The position numbers and the translations under genes were made by a program. From positions 62,001 through 126,000 of the forward strand of contig NZ_JADKYP010000001.1 of NCBI RefSeq assembly GCF_015354405.1: a DNA stretch of 64,000 nt. Direction: 5' to 3'. Position 1 is the stretch's first letter, and each line of letters begins with the position of its first letter. Shown here piece by piece: positions 51,070-63,000 of the stretch. Origin of the DNA: Nocardia sp. BSTN01 (GTDB lineage: Bacteria; Actinomycetota; Actinomycetes; Mycobacteriales; Mycobacteriaceae). The notes under the pieces are model-generated. The model had not been told where the DNA came from. It worked only from the letters and a program-made list of their open reading frames with translations, and did no database searches.

Positions 51070-54000
51070 ATGACGCGCCCCGCTCGGGTCCGGCCGACAC
51101 GTACTCGCCGGCCACGCGTCACCACCCTGCCCCAGCTGATGGCCACCGCGGTCGAGGCCGATCCGACCGGTACGGCCCTGGTGTTCGCCGATGCCACCAC
51201 CACGCTGGCCGAGCTCAGTTACGCCGAGCTCGACGAGCGTTCGACCCGGCTGGCCCGGCTGCTCATCGCCCGCGGCATCGGCCCGGAGGACCTGGTCGCC
51301 GTCGGTATTCCGCGGTCGGTGGAATCGGTGGTCGCGGTGTGGGCGGTCGCCAAGACCGGCGCCGGATTCGTACCCGTGGATCCGAACTACCCCGCCGATC
51401 GTGTCGCGCACATGGTTTCCGACTCCGGTGCGAAACTCGGCCTGACGGTGTCGCCGGTGCGGATGGACCTGCCCGATTCGGTGGAGTGGCTGACCGTCGA
51501 CGGTGATTTCGCCGCGCGGCTCGAGGAGTTCTCCGGCGATCCGGTCACCTACGCCGATCGGTTGCGGCCGTTGCGGGCCGAACATCCGGCCTATGTGATC
51601 TATACCTCCGGCTCGACCGGCAAGCCGAAGGGTGTCGTGGTCACCCAGGCCGGGCTGTCGAGTTTCTGCGACGAACAGCGCGAGCGGTACCGGGTCGGAA
51701 ACGACTCGCGCACCCTGCATTTCGCATCGCCGTCGTTCGACGCCTCGGTGCTGGAACTGCTACTGGCCATCGGCGGTGCGGCCGCCATGGTGGTGGCCTC
51801 GCCATCGGTGCTCGGCGGCCACGAATTGGCGAATCTGCTGCGGCGCGAACGGGTCACCCACGCCTTCGTCACGCCCGCGGCCCTGGCCTCGGTGGATCCG
51901 GCCGGGCTGGACGACCTGCGCGTCGTGGTCGCCGGTGGTGAGGCCTGCCCGCCGGAACTGGTGCGGCGCTGGGCGATCGCGATCGAGGGCGGCACCCGCG
52001 AGTTCTACAACGGGTACGGCCCGACCGAGACCACGATCATGACCAACATCAGCGCGCCGCTGGTGCCGGGGGAGACGGTCACCATCGGCGCGCCGGTGCG
52101 CGGCATCACCGAGTACGTCCTCGACGAACAGCTCGCGCGGGTGCCGCGCGGCGCGGTCGGCGAGTTGTACATCACCGGTGCGCAATTGGCGCGCGGCTAC
52201 CACCTGCGCCCCGGGCTGACCGCGGCCCGCTTCGTCGCCAACCCCTTCGACGCCGGCGGTTCGCGGCTGTACCGCACCGGCGACCTGGTGCGCTGGACGG
52301 CCGCCGGGGAACTGGAATATCTGGGCCGCAACGACTTCCAGGTCAAGATTCGCGGTTTCCGGATCGAGCTGGGCGAGATCGACGCGGTGCTGGCCGCGCA
52401 CGATTCGGTCGACTTCGCCGTCACCGTCGGCCACACCTTGCACAGCGGGGCGACGATTCTGGTGTCGTACGTGCACGCCGCCGACGGTGCGAAGGTCGAC
52501 TCCGACGAGCTGAGCGAGCATGCGGGACAGAGTCTTCCGGCCCATATGGTGCCGACGACGATCATGGTCCTGGACACGATTCCGCTGACCCCGGTCGGCA
52601 AACTGGACCGCGCGGCGCTGCCGGAACCCGTCCTGGCCGCCCGCGAATTCCGCGCGCCCTCGGGTGCGCTCGAGGAGATGGTGGCGGCCGTCTTCACCGA
52701 CCTGCTCGACCCGCCGGGGCCGGTGGGCGCCGACGACGACTTCTTCGAACTGGGCGGCAACTCGCTGATCGCCACTCAGGTCGCGGGCCGCCTGGGCGCC
52801 CAGATCTCGGCGCGGGTGCCGGCCCGGTTGCTGTTCGAGGCGGCAACGGTCGCCGAATTGGCGCAGCAGCTGGAACCGCTGAAGGGAGAGGGCGGGCGCC
52901 TGGCGCTGGCGCCGATGCCGCGTCCGGAACGCATTCCGCTCTCGCTGGCCCAGCAGCGGATGTGGTTCCTCAATCAGTTCGATCCGGAGTCGGCGGCCAA
53001 CAACATCCCGTTCGCGATCCGGCTCACCGGCGCGCTGAACGTGGACGCGCTGCAGGCGGCCGTCGCCGACGTCATCGAGCGCCACGAAACGCTGCGTACC
53101 GTCTACCCGTCCGCGGACGGAGCCGGACACCAGGTGATTCTGCCTGCGGCGCAATCGGTTCCGGATCTGGCGCCGAAACCGGTCGCCGAGGACGAACTGC
53201 CGCAGTGGCTGGCCGGATATCTGCTCGCCGGATTCGACGTGGCCGCCGAGGTGCCGCTGCGCATCGCGGTGGCCGAATTGGCGCCCGACGATCACGTCGT
53301 GGCGGTCGTGGTCCACCACATCGCCGCCGACGGCGCCTCGGTGGCGCCGTTCATGCGCGATCTGCTGGCCGCCTTCCTCGCCCGGCGCAACGGCGCCCGG
53401 CCGAGCTGGCAGCCGCTGCCGGTGCAGTACGCCGACTACGCGCTGTGGCAGCGGGCGCTGCTCGGCGACGAACGCGATCCGGAATCCCTCGCGGCCCAGC
53501 AGATCGACTACTGGCGCACGACACTGGCCGGCATTCCGGACCGGCTGGATCTGCCCGCGGACCGTCCGCGCCCGCAGATCGCCTCCGGACGCGGCGCGGA
53601 GTACACCTTCGATATCGCACCCGAGCTGCACACCCGGCTCGAGGAACTCGCCCAGCGCACCGGCACCTCGCTGTTCATGGTGGTGCACGCGGCGTTCGCG
53701 ATCCTGCTGGCCCGCTCCAGCGGCACCGACGACATCACCATCGGCACGCCGGTGGCCGGGCGCGGCGAGGCCGAACTCGACGCGCTGGTCGGCATGTTCG
53801 TCAACACCCTGGTGCTGCGTACCCGCATCGACGCCGCCACGACGGTCGAGCAGTTGCTGGCCGCGGTGAAGGACACCGATCTGGGCGCCTTCTCCCACGC
53901 CGAGCTGCCCTTCGAGCGACTGGTGGAGGTGCTCGACCCGGTCCGGTCGCAGGCGCATCATCCGCTGTTCCAGGCCGCGCTGTTCTTCCAGAACATGCAG

Positions 54001-57000
54001 AAGCCGCAGCTGCGGCTGCCTGGGCTGGTCGCCGAAACGGTCGAATTCGACGGCGCCGTGGCGAAATTCGATCTGCAGCTCACCGCCGTACCGCGAACCG
54101 ACGCGGGCGCCCCGGCCGGCGTATCGGCCATGTTCACCTACGCGCTGGATCTGTTCGACGAGCCGACCGTGGCCGCCTACGCCGACCGGCTGGTGCGGGT
54201 GCTGGAAGGTATCGCCGCCGATCCGGCTGCTGCCGTGGGCGATATCGAGCTGCTCGATCCGGCCGAGCGGCTGCGGATCCTGCGGGACTGGAACGACACC
54301 GCCCATCGGGTCGAACCGGAACTGCTGCTCGACGGCTACCGGCGGGCGGCACTGCGCAACCCGGACGCGGTGGCGGTCACCTACGAGGGTGCGCAGCTGA
54401 CCTACGCCGAATTCGACGCGCAGGTCAATCAACTGGCCCGCCTGCTGATTTCGCGCGGTGTCGGCCCGGACGCCCTGGTCGGCCTGGCGATCCGCCGATC
54501 GCTGGATCTGGTGGTCGGCATGTACGCGATCGTGGCGGCCGGTGGTGCGTACGTGCCGCTGGACCCCGATCATCCGGTGGACCGCATCGCGCACATTCTC
54601 GATACCGCCCAGCCGGTCTGCGTCGTGACCACCGTCGCCGATACGGTCGCGGTGCCCGCGCGGATTCCGGTGCTGCGGCTGGACACCATGGATCTCGGCG
54701 GCTTCGATCCGAGCCCCATCCGGCCCGCCGAACTGCTCGCTCCCGTGCGGCCGGACCATCCGGCCTACGTCATCTTCACCTCCGGTTCCACCGGCCGGCC
54801 CAAGGGCGTCGCGGTCTCGCACGCCGCGATCAACAATCAGATCGAGTGGATGCTGGCCGCGTATCCGCTGGGCAGCGGCGACGTCTATCTGCAGAAGACG
54901 GCGACCACCTTCGACGTCTCGCTGTGGGGCTATTTCATGCCGCTGCGCGCGGGTGCGGAGTTGGTGGTGGCCACCCACGACGGCCATCGCGATCCGCTGT
55001 ACGTCGCGGAAACTATTGCGGCGCACGGTGTTACGGTCACCGACTTCGTCCCGTCGATGCTCACCGTCTTCGCCGCGCACATCGCGCCGGGTAGCTGCCC
55101 GACGCTGCAGGACATCTTCGTGATCGGCGAGGCGCTGCCGCCGGAGACCGCCGACGCCGTGCACGCGGTGTGCGATGCGCGCATCCACAACCTGTACGGA
55201 CCCACCGAGGCCGCGGTGTCGGTCACGTATTGGCCGGTCGGCGAGGACGACCGCCCGAGCGTGCCGATCGGCCTGCCGCAGTGGAATACTCGCGTCTACG
55301 TGCTCGACGGACGCCTGCGTCCGGTGCCGGTGGGCGTGCCCGGTGAGCTGTATCTCGCGGGTGATCAGCTGGCCCGCGGCTATGTGCGCCGCCCGGACCT
55401 GACCGCGGACCGGTTCGTGGCCAACCCGTTCGGCCACGGCGAGCGGATGTACCGCACCGGCGATCTGGTGCTGTGGCGCGAGGCCGACGAGACCCGGCCC
55501 GCCCGGCTCGACTACATCGGCCGCACCGATTTCCAGGTGAAGTTCCGCGGCCAGCGCATCGAATTGGGCGAGATCGAGACGGCGCTACTGGCGCTGCCCG
55601 GTGTGAGCCAGGCGGTGGCGCTGGTGATGGGTTCGGCGCTGGGCGATCAACTGGTCGCCTACGTCGTGGCCCAGCCGCGCGCCACCCTCGACCCCGAGCG
55701 CCTGCGCACCAGCGTGGCGGATTCGCTTCCGGCCTATATGGTTCCGGCGGTCGTCGTGGTTCTCGACGCCTTCCCGCTCAATCCCAGCGGCAAACTCGAC
55801 CGCAAGGCGCTGCCCGAACCCACCTTCAGCAGCCGCGAGTTCCGGGCGCCGAGTACTCCGGTGGAGGAGATCGTCGCCGAGGTCTTCGGCTCCGTGCTCG
55901 GACTGGAACGGGTCGGCGCCGACGACGACTTCTTCGCTCTCGGCGGCAATTCGCTGATCGCCACGCAGGTGGTGGCCCGGCTCGGCGCCGCGGTGGGCGG
56001 ACGGGTTCCGGTGCGGTCGCTGTTCGAGACGCCCACGGTGGCCGGGCTGGCCGCCACCCTCGATTCCCAGACCCACATCCGGCGCGGCGTGGAACTGGGT
56101 TCGATCGAGCACCCGGAACAGCTGCCGCTCTCGCTGGCGCAGCAGCGCATGTGGTTCCTCAACCGTTTCGACCAGGCCGAAACCGCTGAAGAGGCAGTGC
56201 ATTCCGGTTCGGCGGCCTACAACCTGCCGTTCGCGCTGCGCCTGACCGGCAGCCTGGATGTGGAGGCGCTGGGCGAGGCCCTCGACGACGTGGTCGCGCG
56301 GCACGAGGTGTTGCGCACCGTCTACCCGGAGACCCCCGAGGGGCCCGTGCAGGTGATCCTGCCGGCCGACACCCGGCTGGGTCTGCGGCCCGAACGCACC
56401 GCCACCGCCGCGGTCGCGGATGCGGTATATGCCCTGGCCGCAACGCCTTTCGATGTCACGTCCGAAGTCCCGCTGCGGGTGCGGCTGCTGGAGATCTCCG
56501 ATCTCGCCCCCGGTTCGCGCCGCGAATACGTGCTCGCCGTGGTGGTTCACCACATCGCCGCCGACGCGTCCTCGATGGGCCCGCTGGTGCGCGATGTGAT
56601 GACCGCCTATGCCGCCCGCACCTCCGGCGCGGCGCCGGACTGGGCGCCGCTGCGGGTGCAGTACGCCGATTACGCGCTCTGGCAGCGTGCCGTACTGGGC
56701 TCGGAATCGCACTCGGATTCCATTGCTGCCCAGCAGATTTCGTACTGGCAGCGGGAGCTGGCCGGCCTGCCGGACGTGCTGGAGCTGCCCACCGATCGCC
56801 CCCGTCCGCCGGTGGCGACGCTGGCCGGTGCGCGCGTGGACGTGCGGATCGAGCCCGAGGTGCACGCGGGCCTGGTCGACTTGGCCCGCGCCCACGGCGC
56901 CACGCTGTTCATGGTCGTGCATTCGGCGTTCGCGGTGCTGCTGGCGCGGCTGTCGGGCGGCGACGACATCGCCGTCGGTAGCCCGGTCGCCGGTCGCGGT

Positions 57001-60000
57001 GAGGCCGAACTCGACGATCTGATCGGCATGTTCGTCAACACCGTGGTCTTCCGGACCCGTGTCGAGCGCGGCGAGCCGTTCACCGAACTGCTGGCCCGCC
57101 AGCGCGAAACCGATCTGCAGGCCTTCGCCCACGCCGACATTCCGTTCGAGCGGCTGGTCGAGGTGCTGAACCCGCCGCGTTCCACCGCGCATCACCCGCT
57201 GTTCCAGGTGGGCCTGTCGTTCCAGAACGTGGCGCGCACCGAACTGGAACTGCCCGGGTTGAGCGTCGCCGGGGTGGACGCCGATCTGGACGTCTCGCAG
57301 TTCGACCTGCATCTGATCGTGGCCGACGCGTACGACGCGGACGGAAACGCCGACGGCGTAGGCGGTTTCCTCACCTACGCCACGGACCTGTTCGACGCCG
57401 CGACCGCGGCATCGATCGTCGAGCGGCTGTCGCTGCTGCTGGCCGGTGTGGTCGCCGACGCCGCCACTCCGGTCGGCGACCTCGACATCCTGACCGCGGC
57501 CGAGCGGGCCGAACTGGAGCGCGCCGCGACCGGCGCGTCGCATCCGGTCGTGGCCGCGACGCTGCCGGGACTGCTGGCGGCCACGGTCGCCGCCCGGCCG
57601 CATGCCGTCGCCCTGGTGGCCGATGCCGCCGGGCAGTTCGGCGGTGCGCCCGCCGAGCTCACCTACGCCGAACTCGGCGAGCGTGTCGATCGCCTGGCCC
57701 GGCATCTGATTTCGCTCGGTGTCGGCCCCGAATCGCGGGTCGCGCTGGCGCTGCGGCGCGGCGTCGATCTGGTCGTCGCCATGTACGCCGTCTCGGTCGC
57801 CGGCGGCGCCTACGTGCCGGTCGATCCGGATCAGCCCGCCGAGCGCGTCGGCTACATCCTCGATTCCGCCGATCCGGTGTGCGTGCTGACCACCTCGGAT
57901 ATTCCGGACCTGCCCGGACGCAGCGCGCCCTCGGCAACGGCTGCGGCGGCCCGGGATTGGCGCGGGCGCTCGCAGTCCATGCCCGCGCTGGCCGATTCCG
58001 GCCGGTCCGCGGCGCGCGAGGGCGTCGTGCGCCTCGACGAGCTGGATCTGTCCGGTCTGTCCGCGCGGCCCGTTACCGACGCCGACCGGATCGCACCGCT
58101 GCTGCCGCAGCACACGGCCTACGTCATCTTCACCTCCGGTTCGACCGGCCGCCCCAAGGGCGTCGCGGTGCCGCACGGTGCGATCGTCAACCAATTGGTC
58201 TGGAAGACGGCGGAATTCGATCTCGGCGCCGACGACGCGGTCCTGCTGAAGACCGCCGCGACCTTCGACCTGTCGGTCTGGGAGTTCTGGTCCGCGGCGG
58301 TCTCGGGCGGACGCCTGGTGATGGCCGCGCCGGACGGACACCGCGATCCGGCCTACGTGAACGATCTGATCCGGCGCAGCGGCGTCACCACCCTGCATGT
58401 GGTGCCGTCGATGCTGGACGCACTGCTCACCGAGGCCCGGATGAATACCGTGCCGGCGACGACGAGCCCGCTGCGGCGAGTCCTCGCCATCGGCGAGGCG
58501 CTGCCCGCGGCGCTGGCGCAGCGGTTCGCCGCCGTCCACCCCGAGGTCGAGCTTTACAACCTGTACGGTCCGACCGAGGCCGCGGTCTCGATCACCGCGC
58601 ACCGCGTCGGCGCGGCCGACGAACTGTCGGTGCCGATCGGCGCACCCGAGTGGAACAGCAGTGTCTACGTGCTGGATTCGCGCCTGCACCCGGTGCCGGT
58701 GGGCGTATCCGGTGAACTGTATCTGGCCGGTGCGCAGCTGGCTCGCGGCTACTTCGGCCGGGCGGATCTGACCGCGGATCGTTTCGTGGCCGATCCGTTC
58801 GACGGTGGCACGCGCATGTACCGCACCGGCGACCTGGTGGCCTGGACGGCGAACGGGGAGCTGGAATATCGCGGCCGCACCGACTTCCAGGTCAAGGTGC
58901 GCGGTTTTCGCATCGAACTGGGGGAGATCGAGGCGGCGCTGCTGCGCCTGCCGCAGCTCGCCCAGGCGGTCGTGGTGGCGAAGTCCGACCCGCGCACCGG
59001 CGATCGGCTCGTCGCGTATCTGGTCTCCGCGGACCGGGAACTCGATGTGGCACAGGTGAAGTCGGCACTGGCTGCGGCCCTGCCGAATTACATGGTGCCC
59101 GCGGCCTTCGTGGTGCTCGACGCGCTGCCGCTCACCGTGAACGGCAAACTCGACCGGAAGGCGCTGCCGGAGCCGGAATTCGAGACCACCGCCTTCCGTG
59201 CGCCCTCGACTCCCGTGGAGGAGATCGTGGCCGGCGCCTTCGCCGAGGTGCTGGGTATCGACCGGGTGGGGCTGGACGACGACTTCTTCGCCCTCGGTGG
59301 CAACTCGCTGCTGGCCACGCAGGTGGCGGCGCGGATCGGCGCCGCGCTCGAAGTCCGCGTGCCGGTGCGAGCGCTGTTCGAGGCGGCCACCGTGGGTGCC
59401 CTGGCCGCCCGGGTGGAGCGCACCGGAACCGAGCGGCCGCGGCTGCCGCTGGTCGCCGGTCCGCGCCCGGACGCCGTTCCGCTGTCCTACGCCCAGCAGC
59501 GGATGTGGTTCCTCAACCAGTTCGACACCGCCGCGACGGTGTACAACATCCCGGTCGCCATCCGACTGTCCGGTGCACTGGATGTGGTCGCGCTGCGCCA
59601 GGCGGTCGCGGATCTGGTGGCCCGGCACGAGGTGCTGCGGACCATCTATCCGGAAACCGAGTCCGGCGGCGCGGTGCAGCAGGTGCTGGCGCCGAGCGCG
59701 GTGACCGTCGATCTGGAACCGGTGCAGATCGGTGAGGAGCGGGTGGCCCACGAGGTGGGGCACCAGGTCGCGAGCGGATTCGACGTGACCACCGAGATCC
59801 CGTTCCGGATCCGATTGTTCCAGCTCTCGGCGAGCGAGTTCGTCCTCGTCTTCGTCGCCCACCACATCGCGGCCGACGGCTGGTCGATGGGCCCGCTGAC
59901 CCGGGATCTGATGACCGCCTACGTGGCCCGGGCCGCCGGACAGGCGCCGTCGTGGGCGCCGCTGCCGATCCAGTACGCCGATTACGCGCTGTGGCAGCGC

Positions 60001-63000
60001 GCCGCGTTGGGCGCCGAGGACGATCCGGAATCCTTGGTCAGCGCCCAATTATCTTATTGGACAACCGAACTCGCCGACCTGCCGGACGAGCTGCGGTTGC
60101 CCGCGGACCGGCCGCGGCCCGCGGTGCAGAGCTTCGCCGGCGCCAAGGTCGACTTCGCGGTCGATTCGCAGGTGCACGCGGGCCTCACCGCACTGGCGCA
60201 GCGGCACAATTCCACCGTGTTCATGGTGGTGCACACCGCCCTGGCGGTCTTCCTGGCCCGCATGTCGGGCACCGAGGACATCGCCATCGGTGCGCCCATC
60301 GCGGGCCGCGGTGAGGCCGAACTCGACGATCTGATCGGCATGTTCGTCAACACCCTGGTCCTGCGCAGCCGGGTGCGGCCGGGCAGCGGTTTCGCCGAAC
60401 TGCTGGCCGACAACCGGGAAACCGATCTGCGTGCCTTCGCCCATGCCGACGTGCCGTTCGAGCGGCTGGTCGAGGCACTGGACCCGGAGCGCTCCACCGC
60501 CCGGCATCCGCTGTTCCAGGTGGCGCTGTCGTTCGAGAATCTGGCCGCCACCAGTTTCGAACTGCCGGGCCTGAGCTTCACCGCGCTGGACCCGGCCGCC
60601 GACACCGCGAAATTCGATCTGCTGCTGACGCTGCGCGAACAGCGCACCGGATCCGGCGGCGAGGCCGGAATCTTCGGTGAGTTCACCTACGCCACCGATC
60701 TTTTCGACCGGGACACGGTCGTCGATTTCGGCAGGCGGCTGGGCCGGATCCTCGCCGCGGTGGCGCGCGACGCCGATATCGCGGTCGGCGATCTCGACAT
60801 CCTGGTCGGCTCCGAGAGCGAGGATCTCGCCGCCCGCACCGGGCGGCCCGCGGTTCCGCCCGCCACGCTGCCGGATCTGATGGCGGCCGCGGTCGCGGCG
60901 AATCCGGACGGTCCCGCGGTGGTCGTGGGCGGGCGCGCGTTCACCTATGCCCAGCTGGATCTGGCGTCGACCAAACTGGCCCGCCGGCTCATCGAACTGG
61001 GTGCCGGGCCGGACAAGCATGTGGCGGTGGCCATTCCGCGCTCGCTCGAGGGTGTGGTGGCGTTGTGGTCGGTCGCCAAGTCGGGTGCGGCGTTCGTGCC
61101 GATCGACCCGACCTATCCGTACGACCGCATCGCGCACATGGTCGCCGACTGCCGCGCGGATTTCGGAGTCACCGTGCGGGCCGAGGTCGCGGACCTGCCG
61201 GACACCGCGGGCGGCTGGATCGTGCTCGACGATCCCGCTTTCGCCTACGAGGTCGATTCCCTGTCCGGCGCACCGATTTCCGATGCCGAACGGCTGGTCC
61301 CGCTGCGCCCGGACAACACCGCCTACCTCATCTACACCTCGGGTTCGACCGGTCTGCCCAAGGGCGTCGTGGTCACCCACGCGGGTCTGGCGAACTTCAG
61401 CGCCGAACAGCGGGAGCGCTACCGGCTGGATCGCGATTCGCGGGCGCTGGCGTTCGCCTCGCCGTCCTTCGACGCCTCGATGCTGGAGTTGCTGCTGGCC
61501 ATCGGCGCGTGCGGGGCGCTGGTGATCGTGCCGCCACGCACCTTCGGCGGTGAGGAACTGGCCGAGGTGATTCGCGGACAGCGGGTCACGCACGCCTTCC
61601 TCACCCCGTCGGTGCTGGCCTCGCTGGATTCGGATGCGCTGGCCTCGATGCAGGTCATCGTCGCCGGCGGTGAGGCCGTGCCGGCCGATCTGGTCGCGAA
61701 ATGGGGTGGCGCGCCGGACGGTTCGGGCCGCCGGTTCCACAACGGGTACGGCCCCACCGAGACCACGATCATGACCAATATCAGCGATCCGCTCTCGCCC
61801 GGTGACGCGGTGACAATCGGCGGGCCGATCCGCGGCATGCGGGCGCTGATCCTGGACTCGCGGCTGCGGCTCGTGCCCGAAGGCGTCGCGGGGGAACTGT
61901 ATCTGGGCGGCATCCAGCTGGCCCGTGGTTACCACGACCGGCCGGGCCTCACTGCCGCCCGGTTCGTCGCCGATCCGTACGGCCCGCCCGGGCAGCGGCT
62001 CTACCGCACCGGCGACGTGGTGCGCTGGCGCCGCGGCGAACCGGTGGTGGAATATGTGGGCCGCAACGACTTCCAGGTCAAGATCCGCGGTCTGCGTATC
62101 GAACTGGGCGAGATCGACAGCGCGCTGATCGATCAGCCCGGTGTCGACTTCGCGGTCACCGTGGGGCACCGCACCGCGACGGGCACGACGATTCTCGTCT
62201 CGTATGTGCGCTCGGCCGCCGGTGTGCCGCTGGATACCGAGACGCTGACCGCCGAACTCGCCGCGCGGCTGCCGGAGTACATGGTTCCGACGGCGATCGT
62301 GGTTCTGGACGAGATTCCGCTGACCCCGGTCGGCAAACTCGATCGCAAGGCCCTGCCGGAGCCGGTCCTGGAGGCCAAGCGCTACCGCGCACCGCAGACC
62401 GCCACCGAACAGGTGGTCGCCGAGGTGATCGGTGAGGTGCTGGGCGTCGATCGCGTCGGCGTGGACGACGACTTCTTCGCCCTCGGTGGCGACAGCATCG
62501 TCTCCATCCAGGTCGTGTCGCGGGCGCGCGCCCGCGGCGTGCACTTCACCCCCCGCGACGTGTTCACCGCGCGCACGGTCGAGGCACTGGCCCGCGTGGC
62601 CACCGTCGAGGCGGCGGCCGCCGCCGAGCAGTCCGGGCCGATGCCGTTGCCGCCGGCCGCGGTTCGTGCGCTGGAACTCGACCCCTCCGGTCGCGAGCTC
62701 CGGGCGATCGCCCTCGATATTCCGGCCGACTGCAACCCCGAGCGGATCCGTGCGGCGGTGACGGGTGTACTCGAACGGCATGCCGTACTGTCCGCGCGGC
62801 TCGATCTCGAGGCGGGCGCCCTGGTGATTCCGGAAACTCCCGTCCCGGCGGTCCTGCGGCAGTTCGTGCCCGGGCCCGACGCCGTCGACCTGGCGGTGCG
62901 ATCGCTGAAGCAGGAGCTCGATCCGGCGGACGGGCGCACCATCGCCTTCGCGCTCATCGCGCCCACCGACCCGGGCGAATCCGTCGGCGCCGCAACGAGT

